A stretch of 64,000 nucleotides of DNA from Cavia porcellus (GCF_034190915.1 NW_026947485.1:32749519-32813518); one strand, 5' to 3'. Shown: positions 46,666-57,725, numbered from the stretch's first letter. Notes: generated from the letters alone by a model not told the origin. Translations and numbers: made by a program.

Positions 46666-49416
46666 TTTCTCCCAAACTTGATGCTTTATAATGCAACAAG
46701 GAGACACAGGAGACTTGAGAGCCCAGGACAAGAGAGAACTGGAAGAAAGCTGCAGCGAGGTGGGCCCAGGGGGGCAGCAGGAGCCCAGGCTGAGGAAATG
46801 CTCCCAAACCACACACATGCAGCCCTTCCTTTCAGGGCCCCAAGGAGCAGAGAGCCTCCTTCCCGCCCTGGCCTCTGGGAGGGTGTGGTCAGGCACCAGT
46901 CCAAATGCCACCAGCATCGTTTCTGCAAGCCAGTGATGTCTGTCTCCCCTAGCCATAGGGCGTCCCTCTCACAGGGCAGGGCTGGGGAAAATGTGACTCC
47001 ACTCCTTCGTGGAAAACCTTTGCTAGCCCTGGGCGGGTGGGGTGGAGGCAGGCAGGCCTGTCTCCTCCAGTGCCCTTATTTACAGTGCCCTGGATGTGGT
47101 ACATTAAGCCCTCGAAGACCCCTGGCAAGGCTTGTGGTAACAATTTGTCATCTTGTGCCTGTGGTTTGTCATCCTCTCTGGCATCACAGGACAGGGCCTA
47201 TGGCGAGAGAGTTGATGGAAAGACATTAAAACAGAAAATCCCACTTCCTAGACAGAAGTATCGTACTATACTGTGCCCCACTCAGTCAGTAAAACTGGCT
47301 ATTGCTTTAAGCGGGCAGGGGCGGGGTGAGGCCCAGGGTGAGGAGAGGGAGAGGAGACATAAATGGGAAGCAGTAGTCTAGAAAATTATTAAATCGTTCC
47401 ATCTGATGAATCACTAGTGGGCTGCTAAATCCTTTTTTGATTTAAGACCGATCTTGTGACAGTGACACGTAAATATCGGGAGGTATCTGTCAGACAGGAG
47501 AAACTCACAGGCTTGGAAAGATGGTACCCATCCCTTGAGAAGATGAGAGTTGGGGGGGGGCACACATGCTTCCTGGAGCATCACGCTCACTCAACCCTAT
47601 ACCCAGCTCTCCCAGCCTCTGCCTTGGTGAGGTGTGGCCTCCATGGAGGGTGCCCTCCCAGGCAGGTAAGGGCTCAGAGGGGCTGCTGTGGCTCCAAAGG
47701 AGGGCGGCTACATTAGGTATGGCTCACCAGGGGCCCCAGTGTGAAACAGGGGGAGTGGGCATAGAGCTTTGTTGGGTGATGGGTGAAGGACCTGAAGATG
47801 GAGGATCGATGAGTTCAAGTGGTCCCGGGGAACCTTTGGCTCCTTGCAGGTCCAGGTGCTCTGGACCTGAGCCTCCTTTTCTTCCCCAGGGCTAGAGAAA
47901 CCTGACTTCCCCTCACAAGGAAGATGACCCCAGATGAGTCCAAGGCCCTGCTCTGGCCATGGGCTTCTGAGAGGACAAGGCTTGGCTGGGTGATTGAGAG
48001 CCAGGTCTTCCAGGTCCAGGATCAGAGTCCGGAGATGGATGGAAGCAGGAGCCTGTCCAGGAAGTTTACAGAGTCAGGGGCCCGGGATGTGGGGTCAATT
48101 GGATTCTCCAGGAGGAGGTTGTCTCTTCTTTCAGGTCCACTAGGACTGGGCTTCCAGCTTTCCACTTGCTCTCAGCACTCTCTGCCCCAATACAGAAAGG
48201 CTGGAGGATTCTGGGAAAGGCATCCAAGCTGTTGGTGAGCTGCTGGTGATGGGTTGTCATATCATCTGTTGTCTGAGACTCCTCCTACCACCAACCCCAT
48301 CCTCCCATGGGACCTTATGGAGGAAATGAAGTTAAGACTTTCCATAGCCCAACCTGGGGTGAGAAATCCCTTTTGGGCCTGAAGGGAGGGTCCATTCTTT
48401 TTGGCCTCTCTGTCCTGACTCCGACAGTAGCTAGGCACAGCTGGGCCACACCCTGCATGTCCACACAGCCCACACTCCAGACCCTCAGCTGGTATCTCAG
48501 TCTGGACAGAACCTGAAGTTCTCCCACTGGATCCCTGTGGAGACAGGGCTGAGACACCCTGGCAACGGCCACCTCTGGGACAGGACGTGGGTCTTACCGG
48601 CATGTCAGGAATGAGGCACATCTGGGAAAGCACTTGCTGATGCTGTTGCTGCCAACAATGTTGCTGCTTAAATGGCCTGCAGCCTCTCCCAGGGCTCGGG
48701 ACCAGGGGTGGAGGACTCCTTATTTAGCCTGACTCTACCACTGTCTACAGGAGACACACAGAGCCAGTAGGGGGCGGAAGGACAGTACCTGCCAGGGTGG
48801 GACACACTGGAGGAGGTGCTGAGCTGGACACAGCGGCCCACCGTGGGGCAGATGCTGGGGCCACTGGGTCTGCAGGGGTTGTAGCCTCGCTTCCCTGTGC
48901 ACCCAGTGCTGTCCCTCACACCTGGCATCTTCTGGGGTCTGTCACCTCAACCCTTGTGATTTCTTCTGGGCCAACAGAGTGGGGCTGGATGACTGGGGGA
49001 GGGGTGTCCTTGCTCACAGGGGACACGGGCTCTGGACTAAGTGGTCCCAGCTCACAATCGCAGTTTGGCCTTCCCTTGGCAAGTCACAATACCCGCAAGC
49101 CTTCGGGAGTGGTGCAGAACGAGATCTGAGCTAGTGTTTCTGGCTGTACCTCCGGATGGCCGTTCTGATGATGCCTCCTGATGTTTACGCCTTTGTCCAT
49201 AGGATGGGAGCTATCATGTTGGCATTAGGGCAGAGGCCAGGCTGGTAAAGGATAGGGGGACTCAGGATGCTGGGATGGCGTAAGTGTCACTCTGAGGAGA
49301 CTATTATCATCCTGACTGATGTGTGCATAATTTGCCTGGGCAAAAGTGCTTTACCCAACCTAGTACTCCTGGATCCCCCACTTCCTGGCTGCTCCAAAGC
49401 AAGGTGGGCTCTGTTG

Positions 49417-49417
<1 letters not shown>

Positions 49418-49460
<43 letters not shown>
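49418..49460. repeat. (CA)n microsatellite
   Basis: About 21 uninterrupted CA units lie roughly 2.5 kb upstream of the AQP1 promoter. Open frames across it encode dipeptide repeats and are artefacts. Confidence 0.98.
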
Positions 49461-49465
<5 letters not shown>

Positions 49466-50489
49466 TTCACACAGAGACCCTGAGAACCCATAGGAGAATG
49501 GAGGCTTTGAAAAGACATGAAGCTGTCTGTGTGACTCTTGCCCAACTTCCCAGGACCAAGAACAGGGTTTAGCAGTTACCTGAGCTAAGCAAACATCTGT
49601 TAGATATTTTAGTAAGTCCATGAGGACTGTCACGCACAGGCGCAGTAGAACTCCATTAATCCTCAGCTGTGTGGATCTGAACCTGGCCCTTGGATCACAC
49701 CTGGGATGCAGGTCCTGAAAACTATGCTCTTGACTCTCTTCCAGTGCTCAGCCATGCTAGTCTCTGCCTGGGGACTGCTCTCTTTTGCTGCCTTCCTTGA
49801 GTCCTCTTTGGATCTTCAGCCTCAGATCTTAGTCCTGCACCAAGTAGAGGGTAGGGACTGCAGTGAGCTCTCAGAAGTCAGGAAACTGTGATGGCAACTG
49901 TGTGTACACTGCTCAGTATACTAAAGAAGACAACCCAGATACCTGTGGCTTGAAGAAGAGCCTAGCTGGAGAGATGCCACAGCTTTGTTCCCAGGAGTCT
50001 GCCTTGAAGAGGGCACAGAGCTGCCCTCTGAAATCTCCGGGTGAGAGCATTCCAGTGCTGCAGAGAGAGATGGGTCAGAGGTCCCAGAGAATGCCTCACC
50101 AGGGCTGTGTCAGGGCCAGGGCAGCCTCCCAGGACATAAGTGCTGAGCCAGGGCTGCCCAGAGTAAAGGATGTAGAGGAAGTTCCGGGAGGTGACCCACT
50201 GGGATGGCTCCCTCTTTCAGAGGGTTAATAACGCACCAGTTACCTCTGGCTTCCCAGGCGGTGTGAACAGACAGGGCCTGCCAGCCTCTGCACTAACAGC
50301 CTCGGGCCACTCCCTACTAGTCTTCTGGGCAATTGGTGCCTGTGTATGAGCGCAGCTTCCAGCCGGCTGCCTGCTGCCAGCAAACATGAACCGTGCTGCT
50401 CCTTGGGCTTACTAGCCTTGCAGGGCAGGGGCTGGGCAGAGGGTAGCCCGTGAGGTGGAGTCATTCTCTACAGCTTGGACCCTGCACAT

Positions 50490-50610
50490 GAGGAGGGACA
50501 CAACTCACATATTTGTCTCTGTCCTGTCCCCAGGACTCAGGGAAGTCACTCCCCTCGCTGCTGAGCCTCACTTTCCCATTGACAAATGTGATAATGGTGC
50601 TACGGATTAG
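50490..50610 (+). repeat. MIR SINE fragment
   Basis: 'gactcagggaagtcactccc', 'ctgagcctcactttcccatt' and 'gacaaatgtgataatggtgc' form a recognisable forward MIR core. Confidence 0.65.
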
Positions 50611-50625
50611 AACGGATTAGAACGG
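50602..50625. repeat. Decamer tandem repeat (2.4 copies)
   Basis: The unit acggattaga occurs twice perfectly, followed by acgg. Confidence 0.9.
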
Positions 50626-51764
50626 TGGTAGACAGGAGGTAGGTGGGAGGAGATGTCCCTTCCTGGTGGCAGAGAGAGAGAGAGAGACACGCTCCCTGCT
50701 GGGCCTGGCTCACCTTTCAACATATTCACCTACCACAGGCAAGTGGGCTGGGCTGGGCTTCCTGACAGCACCCTGGCCCCAGAGTCCAGATTTGTGCTCA
50801 GTTTGTTAACTGGGTGTGCACAGGGCACAGGCTGGACTGCAGGGGTCTGCAGGCGTCAGCTTTCCTGCTGCCCATTGGGCAGCCATTTACACCCCACTTT
50901 CCTCTCTTTCCTCTCAGGGCTCCTTGTGTCTTCTCCCTGCCTGTGTCTCAGCCTCTGCGTGGTGGGGGGGGGGTGTCTCTTCCTTCTCCCTTCCACTTAG
51001 TTCCAATTCTGTTCCTGTTTTTCATGCTCTTCTCCATCCCAGAAGCTCAGGGGCCCGATTATACCTTTCTTCTGTTGAGTCCAGGCTCAGGATCCCCCTT
51101 GGAGAGACTGTCTCTCTGTCTGTCCTTACTGGCTTGGGCTGTCATTCTTTCTGTCTCTTAAAAGTGAATCTCCAACTCAACCGCCTGTGAGAGGAAAGTT
51201 CTAAACAGTCTCCATCTCCCCGAAGCTGTCCTAAATCACTCTTCAAACTATTCCTAAATTCTGGGGCTACCTAACACTCCTGCCTCTCTCAGGCCTGCCC
51301 TTGACCACTATATGGAGGGAAGCCACAGACAAAGCTCTCTTCACCTTCCAAGGCTCTTTTTCCCCCACCAACCCATGCCTGGCTGTTGAGAGGGTGGCAG
51401 CCCTGAAGTGACAAGTAGCAGTTGGGTCCTGCCTGGGTATGTCAGGCCCAGACGGCCTTCTCTGGATACCTGGAGCCACCAACTTTAGGACTAATAATGT
51501 CACACCATGCTAGGATGAAAATTTCAGGCAGGTAGGATTGTGGTGCTCACCTCTAAGGAAGACAGCGTCCACTCATCAAGGCCAGTCCCCACGTTCTCCC
51601 TTTGGAGAGCCCGGCTCTGCCTGGGCATCCCGCTGAGCTTTGTACACTGGGCAGGACACCTGGATTTCTTTGGCCCCCTGAGTGGGGCCAGCTTGGAGGA
51701 ATTTCCCAAAGCCTATTAGAGCAAGGGCTGCCTCCTGCCTGCCTCCTGGGCTGGGCAGGGCTGA

Positions 51765-51815
51765 GGGCGGAGAGAGGGAGGGAGATAGGAGGGAGGGGGA
51801 GAGGAGGAAGGAAAA
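51765..51815. repeat. Polypurine GGGAGG-rich tract upstream of the AQP1 promoter
   Basis: The stretch is almost all G and A (gagagagggagggagatagg, then gagggagggggagagg). It lies about 120-170 bases upstream of the TATA box and could bind Sp1/MAZ-type factors or adopt a non-B structure. Confidence 0.7.
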
Positions 51816-51868
51816 AAAGTTGGCAGGCAGACAGCAGAGCCGAGTCTGCATCCATCACAGAGAGGAGG

Positions 51869-51965
51869 CCCGTGGGGCGGGCCAGGAGAAAGAGAGGCCT
51901 TCCTCCCTTTGTGCTCCCCCCGCCCCCCCAGCTCTATAAATAGGCCCAACCCAGGCTGTGGTTCA
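51869..51965 (+). promoter_or_regulatory. AQP1: AQP1 core promoter: TATA box with GC boxes
   Basis: A TATAAATA box at 51935-51942 lies 91 bases upstream of the AQP1 start codon. It is preceded by a C-rich GC-box-like run (ccccccgccccccc, around 51916-51929) and a ggggcggg box at about 51873-51880, both Sp1-type. A G/A-rich stretch of GGAGG units lies further up, at about 51765-51815. Normal TATA spacing puts the transcription start near 51962-51968. A TATA-driven AQP1 promoter agrees with what is known for the human gene. Confidence 0.85.
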
Positions 51966-52025
51966 GCTCTCAGAGGGACTTGAGCACCAGGCAGCGAGCA
52001 GTCTTAAGCCAAGCCCCCTGCTAGT
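51966..52025 (+). other. AQP1: AQP1 5' UTR (start estimated)
   Basis: This is sequence between the inferred transcription start and the ATG, about 60 bases with no upstream ATG. The start codon context, ctagtATGG, has A at -3 and G at +4, a strong Kozak setting. Confidence 0.7.
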
Positions 52026-52415
52026 ATGGCCAGCGAGTTCAAGAAGAAGATCTTCTGGAGGGCCGTGGTGGCCGAGTTCTTGGCTATGACCCTCTTCGTC
52101 TTCATCAGTATTGGCACTGCCCTGGGCTTCAAATACCCGGTGAAGGGAAACCAGACGGCGAATGCGGTGCAGGACAACGTGAAGGTGTCACTGGCCTTTG
52201 GGCTGAGCATTGCTACAATGGCCCAGAGTGTGGGCCACATCAGTGGCGCGCACCTCAACCCGGCTGTCACGCTGGGGCTGCTGCTCAGCTGTCAGATCAG
52301 CATCCTTCGGGCAGTCATGTACATCATCGCCCAGTGCGTGGGGGCCATCGTTGCCACTGCCATCCTCTCGGGCATCACCTCCAACCTGCCCATGAACACG
52401 CTTGGCCGAAATGAC
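52026..52415 (+). CDS. AQP1: AQP1 exon 1: aquaporin-1 residues 1-130
   Basis: Aquaporin-1 is the plasma-membrane water channel of red cells, kidney proximal tubule, choroid plexus and endothelium; it works as a homotetramer. This exon encodes MASEFKKKIFWRAVVAEFLA and continues through transmembrane helices 1-3 and loop B. Visible landmarks are the N-glycosylation sequon N42-Q-T, the pore residue F58 (human F56) and the first NPA box at N78-P79-A80 (human 76-78). Loop A reads VKGNQTANAVQDN, two residues longer than human or mouse as I remember them. Loop C reads SNLPMNTLGRND. The exon ends in phase 0 with a gtgagt donor, and the frame open to 52454 is read-through into intron. Confidence 0.98.
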
Positions 52416-52494
52416 GTGAGTAGGGTACTCGCGGCTTTGGTGGGGGTGCTCTAGGATGGGGCAGAGAGAGTACTAGTTCCACCCTCTGCCCACT

Positions 52495-52570
52495 GTGTAG
52501 ATGGAGACACTGAGGAAGAGAGAAGACAAGAGATTGTTGGAGGTCATGTAGAATTGTACCTGGAGCTCAG
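52495..52570 (-). repeat. MIR SINE fragment
   Basis: 'agatggagacactgaggaag' and 'ttggaggtcatgtagaattg' fit a reverse-strand MIR. Confidence 0.55.
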
Positions 52571-54998
52571 CTATGCAGTAGCTCTGGCCTGGTTTCTGCC
52601 AGGCTCTTTGGGAATCAGAGCCAGAGAAAAGTGATCGTGCCAATGTCTCCTGCAGAGCGTCTGTTGGGGGGAATAAGCTCCGGGGGCATTAACTTTGGGC
52701 CAGCAGTTCCTTATGCCCAGACTACAATTTCTTGGCCCTGTTCAGCCCTGTGTGGCAGCCAGCTCCCTTCTCTACAGCCCTGTACTCTGGGCAAACTACC
52801 TGCTGTACTCAGCCATGCTGCAGCAGGTACAGGGCACCTCCACCACAGCAGGGTCTGCAAGAGTCTGAGAAGAACCCCCTTGAGGGGGTTCCTAAGCTTC
52901 CAGGCAGCCCCCCATATTCATACATAGTCCCAAATCAACTCTCTCAGGAAGTCAGTGAAACGTACCTCAATTCCTGCCCCAATGGCCGTCAGACAAGGAA
53001 AAGGGAGTGAAGACACTTTTCTGGGTGACAGAGAGAGGTAGGAGGCAAGGACTGGGCTGATGGTGCCTGGGCAGAGAGGGGTGTGGCACGTGTGTTTGTG
53101 TGTGTGCAGGTGTAGGTCTGCACGTGCTTGCTGGGGTGGGCCTCTGAGTTTGTGTAAACTATATATGCACATTTGTGCTCCTGTGGCGGGTGTGTATGAG
53201 TGAGTATGTGAGCATGTGCCCACTGCTCCTGGCTTGAGTAGGAAACAGATGTTGGTGACTGGGTGGTTGCTGCTGAGAATAATTTCTCCTAGGCTGCTTA
53301 GCACACCTAAGTGGCCCTTGCTGGTGACTGCCTGCTGTTATAGACCCAGGCTTTTCCAGCTCCGCAGCCAAGTACAAACACTGAATGCCCTTGGGATACA
53401 CCAGGGGGCAAATGGCCTGAGTAGCCAAGTAAGGGGAATGAGAGCGTCTCTTGGGCCAGCGGGCTGAGGGCGCCCTTTCCAGGAAGGAGACAGAGAGCAG
53501 AGGTGAGGAACAGAGCTGGAGAAACGTGCCGGAGGGCTTTGTGAGGCTAGTGGGTGTGGGAACATTGAAGGCTGATGAGGCCTCTCTGAGATGGCAATGG
53601 GCGATTACAGTTGTCATGCTCCAGCCAAAGTTCAGTCCTGCTGATGGAAGCCAGGAGGCTAGATAAAACTCCGGTGCAGAGGGCAGCTGTCAGGACCCTG
53701 CTACAGGGGATTAGCACTTCTTCTGTCACGGTGACACATTCCCAGAACCTCTTTTCAGTCAACCTCTGCTCAGCCCAAGATTGAAGATTAGCTCTGTGGC
53801 TGGAGTTTAGACTTTAGCCGGGAAAGATGTGACTATGACAGACAGAAGGACAGAGCTTGGACTGGTCATTTCCCCCCAGGCCTCAGTCTCTTCAGCATGA
53901 GCAGAGCCAGCTGACCTCAGGGAATTCCTGTGGGGAGGGCCAAGTTCACACTGAGGCTAGGCTGAGTAGGAAGGAAGTGGGGAAGGCTTCCCCTGGGGGA
54001 GGTGTTGAGGCTTCCAGGCCTTCTTGCTCCTTCTTTTTCCTCCAAAGTCAAGGGACAAGTTGGACCTGTGCACCTGCTGGCAAAGGCTTTGCACTCTCTT
54101 GTGTGGGCATCCAAGACAGAGATAGAGAAGCAGTACCTTCTGCACCATCTGCCCTTCTGCCACACCCTGCTTCGGTTCTCCATCTTTTTTCTAGCTTCCT
54201 TTTTCCAAAGGCTGGTGGGGCTCTGGCACTGCTCCATTAAGATAATGGACATTTGGGGTTCAGGAACACAGGTATGGGCTTAGAAACAGAGGTGTCTTCC
54301 CTGTCCCCGCCAAAGGGCTCTGGACTTGGAGGCACCTGGGAGTGGCCTTGATGACTCCAGAGGGACAGAGCACAGTCCACACTGCAGGTGACAGACAGTC
54401 TTTCCTTCATGCTTTGAGGGGAGCTCCCATAGCTCCTTAGTTCTCCGGCCCCACCTTCCCCAAAATCTGGGTGGGGTAAGTCATTGGCATGGAGATTTCC
54501 AAAGAAAACGGGGAAAAAGTGGCAGGAAGTGGTTGGGTGAATCAGGAATTGTCCTCTGGGGACATGGTAGGGACAACTTTCTCCTCACTGAGTCAAGATC
54601 CAGGATACACCCTACAGAGACCACAGGCCTTTGTGTGTCCCACAGAGTCACAGCTAGTTCTAAGAGCCAAACCCTGCTTTTAGCCAAGAGTGAGAGACTG
54701 AGCCTGGGGTGGCCACCTTAGCCTCTCCCTGTCCTGGCTCAGCCACTGGCATTCCATCTGACTCCACAGAACTAACCCAACTGACATGGCCCAGGTTCTC
54801 ACCTGTGAGCAGGACACAGAAGGTGTGGCTGGCTCAGAAAGTGGAAGATCCTGGGGCCCTGTGAAACCTAGCATTCTCTGGCTGTTTTCATTCTTCCCTT
54901 CCCTGGTCAGCTCCCTTCAGACCCAAAGGAGGCTGCTTGGTGCTCAGTGTAGGGCTGGGTCAGCTGGGCTCCTTGCCCTGGGATGCACACAGGCCTGG

Positions 54999-55058
54999 GA
55001 TAAGATAAGCCCTGTATACAGCTGGCTGTGATATGAGGCAAGAGGCAGGTATGATAAG
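54999..55058 (+). promoter_or_regulatory. GATA-motif cluster with E-box in AQP1 intron 1
   Basis: Overlapping GATAAGATAAG (54999-55009), a CAGCTG E-box (55019-55024) and a third GATAAG (55053-55058) lie within 60 bp, about 3 kb downstream of the AQP1 promoter. A CACC-like AGGTGTGG lies at 54821-54828. GATA plus E-box plus CACC arrangements are typical of erythroid enhancers, and AQP1 is a red-cell protein. Enhancer function is inferred only. Confidence 0.4.
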
Positions 55059-55397
55059 AAGCTTTTGAGCTGGCCTGAGAACTCCTGAACTGGAAGGGTA
55101 GGAGAGCCAGGTGGATTTCTGGCAGGAGATGCTGCACGAATTCAAATGTGGAGACCTCTTGAGAGGAAAGGGGCTGCTGAGAAGAGTACTTGTGTGTGCT
55201 CAGGTGAGAATGCAGGAGAAGCTGAGGATAGAGGTCATTGGATCTATTAGACAGAGGCTCATGGTGGGAGGCCAGCCCTCTGGGCAGGCCAGTGTTTGCA
55301 ACTGGAAGGCACTGCATTCTCAGTGCTATCCTGGAGCTGCTGAGAGAGAAAACCTACCAGTAATGGGATTCCTCTCAGTCCTGCTAGTGCCAAGTGG

Positions 55398-55424
55398 GTT
55401 AAGTGAGGAGCTGTCTTCACTCAT
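55398..55424. repeat. 27-bp dispersed direct repeat, copy 1
   Basis: This 27-mer beginning gttaagtgaggagctgtctt recurs at 56340-56366 with one mismatch. The flanks of the two copies differ. Confidence 0.9.
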
Positions 55425-55464
55425 TCAAAGGCCTAAGTACTTGGAAAATGCTCTCACATGTTAC

Positions 55465-55555
55465 ACCAACAGCCTGGCCTTGGTCGCAAATGCTCCCCAT
55501 TTCCATTTTCTGGGCCTCAGTTTTCTCAGCTAGAGGGCCAGAAGGCTTTCTATGT
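55465..55555 (+). repeat. MIR SINE fragment
   Basis: 'tgggcctcagttttctcagc' follows a 'gctccccatttccattttc' stretch, a forward MIR core with a weak 5' part. Confidence 0.5.
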
Positions 55556-56339
55556 CACCAGTTGTCCAGGAGGGAGGCCCCTGCCACCTCCTCCAGGGCT
55601 TAGGGGTGGACTGGTGAAAGGAAAACCAGAGTTTCCGATGACCCTGTTCAGGCAGACCTGCCTGGGGAGAAGGCGGGGGGCCGGGTGGTGGTATCGTAGC
55701 TGGGACATATAATTACTGTTTTCAGCCAGAACAGATGAAGGGGATGGCAGCAGCTTTGTGGTGGAGACTTCCCTCACCATGGAAAGTTCTGAGTGGCCTC
55801 CCCCACTGGAGCCCTCTGAACAGCCCAGTCAGTGCCAGTATTGGCCATCCCGATGGTTGGCCTCCTCCCTGGAGCCCACATCTGCAAGGGCAGGGTTGTG
55901 AGAGGACACATGGCTCACTGGGTGACCCCCACGCCCTTCTCACCTTGGCTTTCTGCTCTCAGCCAGGCGCACTCCAGCAGCATGTGGTGGTCTCCTCACT
56001 CATGACAAGCCCATTCCTTGCAGCCATCCCGGCCCATGCCCCACTCAGCAGGTACTGGTAGCCCACCAGCCCTTTGTCAGACGGTCACACATCCCCTATT
56101 GCTGCCCAGTGAACTTTTCCTGGCGGCAAAGGAGCCTGCATTTCTAGCTGATAGAAGCTTCCTGCAGGCCCTGGGCCTACTCTTTGGAAGCCCCAAGTGG
56201 ATCTGTGGTCTCATTTGTGGCGAGGCTTGGAACCACACAGCTGTGCAGTCAGGTGTTATTCTAGAGGGTTTAGGTATGCCAGAGTTTCCTCAGTCAGGGC
56301 CTCTTCCTGGGGACTAAATGTGCTCCTGATCTACACAGA

Positions 56340-56366
56340 GTTAAGTGAGGAGCTGTCTTTACTCAT
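56340..56366. repeat. 27-bp dispersed direct repeat, copy 2
   Basis: This is the second copy of the 27-mer at 55398, with one C-to-T difference, 942 bp downstream in the same orientation. Confidence 0.9.
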
Positions 56367-57399
56367 CTAAGGAGCTTCCCATTGGACTAGCACAGCCTGA
56401 GGCTGAAGCTAAAACAGGGCAGGGAAGACTGGAAAGGCCCTCACCACTATTAGCAGTTCCTCTCTGGTTCTGAAATGCAGTCAGTGTCCTGTCAGGAGCA
56501 GATTCTGTTTTATACAAAGAATTTCACCTTTTAATTGGAAAGCTATAGTTCTAAGTTGATAAGCTCCCCTGTCACTAAGGTCGTGAAAAGTGAACTACCA
56601 GGCATAGAAGCCTTTTTGGGTACCTAGCTGAGGAGAGGTGTGATGAAGTGGTTGGAAGTCCTGTGACATCAGTTTTGGCAGCTGGGGTGGATGCAGGAAG
56701 ATTCTGTGCTCCTGCTTCTGGGTCTTGGTCTGCCTGATGCCAGGCAAGAAGGAATGCTGGAAACTCTGTGGCAGGACCTTGGGCCACAGCCTCCATTGTA
56801 GTGGGGAAACAGAGCCTCCAAGAGACTTGTAAGAGTGTACAGTGAGTTATGGCAGGGCAAGACCATGTCCTCAACCTCCTGCCTCCCACTTCATGATTTT
56901 TCTGCTCCAAAGAGCACACATTCATGCTGTGCTAACGTGTACACACTCAAGCATGTGTGTGTATGTGGTACAAACGGTGGCAACATGTAGTAATTCTCAA
57001 GGGCCCTCTCATGCCCTAGGATCCAGGGTGGGGGTGCCTCAATGAAACCTTTTCTTTTCCCTGCCATGAAGTAAGGAAAATAAAGGAGAGTGGGAAAGGG
57101 GAGACCATTGCTTTGTGTATTGTTCCTTGTCAGGAAGATAAAATGGCTTCTGAGAGCAAATAAAGGGTGCTTTCTCCCTCCTGGGGTTTCTTCCCTTCCC
57201 TGCTCCCCTCCCTTCTCTAGCCAACAGCGGAATCCATGTGAGTGTGTAACATTAGCAACACACTCAGCAATGTCATCAAATATGCCAGTGCAAACACACA
57301 GCTCAACGATCCTGTCCAAGATCCCGGCCATAGAGAGCACAGGGAGGGTTCCCGGTGTCTGGCCAGCACCTGATCAATTTGTCTAAATGGCCCATGTGG

Positions 57400-57725
57400 G
57401 CTTAAGAAGAGTGTCTGTTCTTTACTATTCTTTAATTTTGGGGTCAGTATGTGTAATGTTTTACTGAAATCAAGCTTGTTAGTTTTGTGCTCTGTTCTTT
57501 CCATTCATGTTATTAGCATTTTTGTTGACTGTTTCATTCTATCAATTTCTAAGAGAGGGCCGTTAAAATCTTTCAATTGGGGTTGATTGATCCAATCCTC
57601 CTTGTAATTCTACTTTTATAGCATTTGTTTTTGGCTATGTTTATTGGTGCACACAAGTTGAAGATTTTTATAGTTCTTTGATAGAATTTTTCACTTAATT
57701 ATTGCATAATAAATCTCTTAAAATC
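57400..57725 (-). repeat. L1 LINE fragment (ORF2 region, antisense)
   Basis: This T-rich stretch contains 'gtttcattctatcaatttct', 'gagggccgttaaaatctttc' and 'attggtgcacacaagttgaa', resembling the reverse complement of L1 ORF2. L1 sense strands are A-rich, so the element is on the minus strand. Base composition clearly differs from the GC-rich surroundings. Confidence 0.7.

Larger units (their letters stand above)
33679..51868. other. MINDY4-AQP1 intergenic region
   Basis: About 18 kb separates the two genes. It contains the only obvious young-type SINE (33995-34183), a reverse MaLR LTR (34500-34875), MER5A-like fragments (about 37040-37235 and 43018-43178), several MIRs, the (CA)n tract at 49418-49460, TG/CA-rich patches at 38820-38885 and 45430-45570, and an AATAAA at 35279. 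The largest open frames (37357-37911 and 46678-47229, about 184 codons each) resemble no known protein and look like chance in GC-rich DNA. Regulatory sequences for AQP1 probably lie here. Confidence 0.7.

Noticed and set aside
46678..47229. 183-codon open frame in the intergenic region
   Set aside because: The composition looks like random GC-rich translation, with no domain, signal peptide or conserved motif.
49360..49545. Open frames with Cys-Val or His-Thr dipeptide runs
   Set aside because: They are translations of the (CA)n microsatellite.
52416..52454. Extension of AQP1 exon 1 into a longer open frame
   Set aside because: A consensus gtgagt donor at 52416 and the perfect join to exon 2 show that this is intron read-through.
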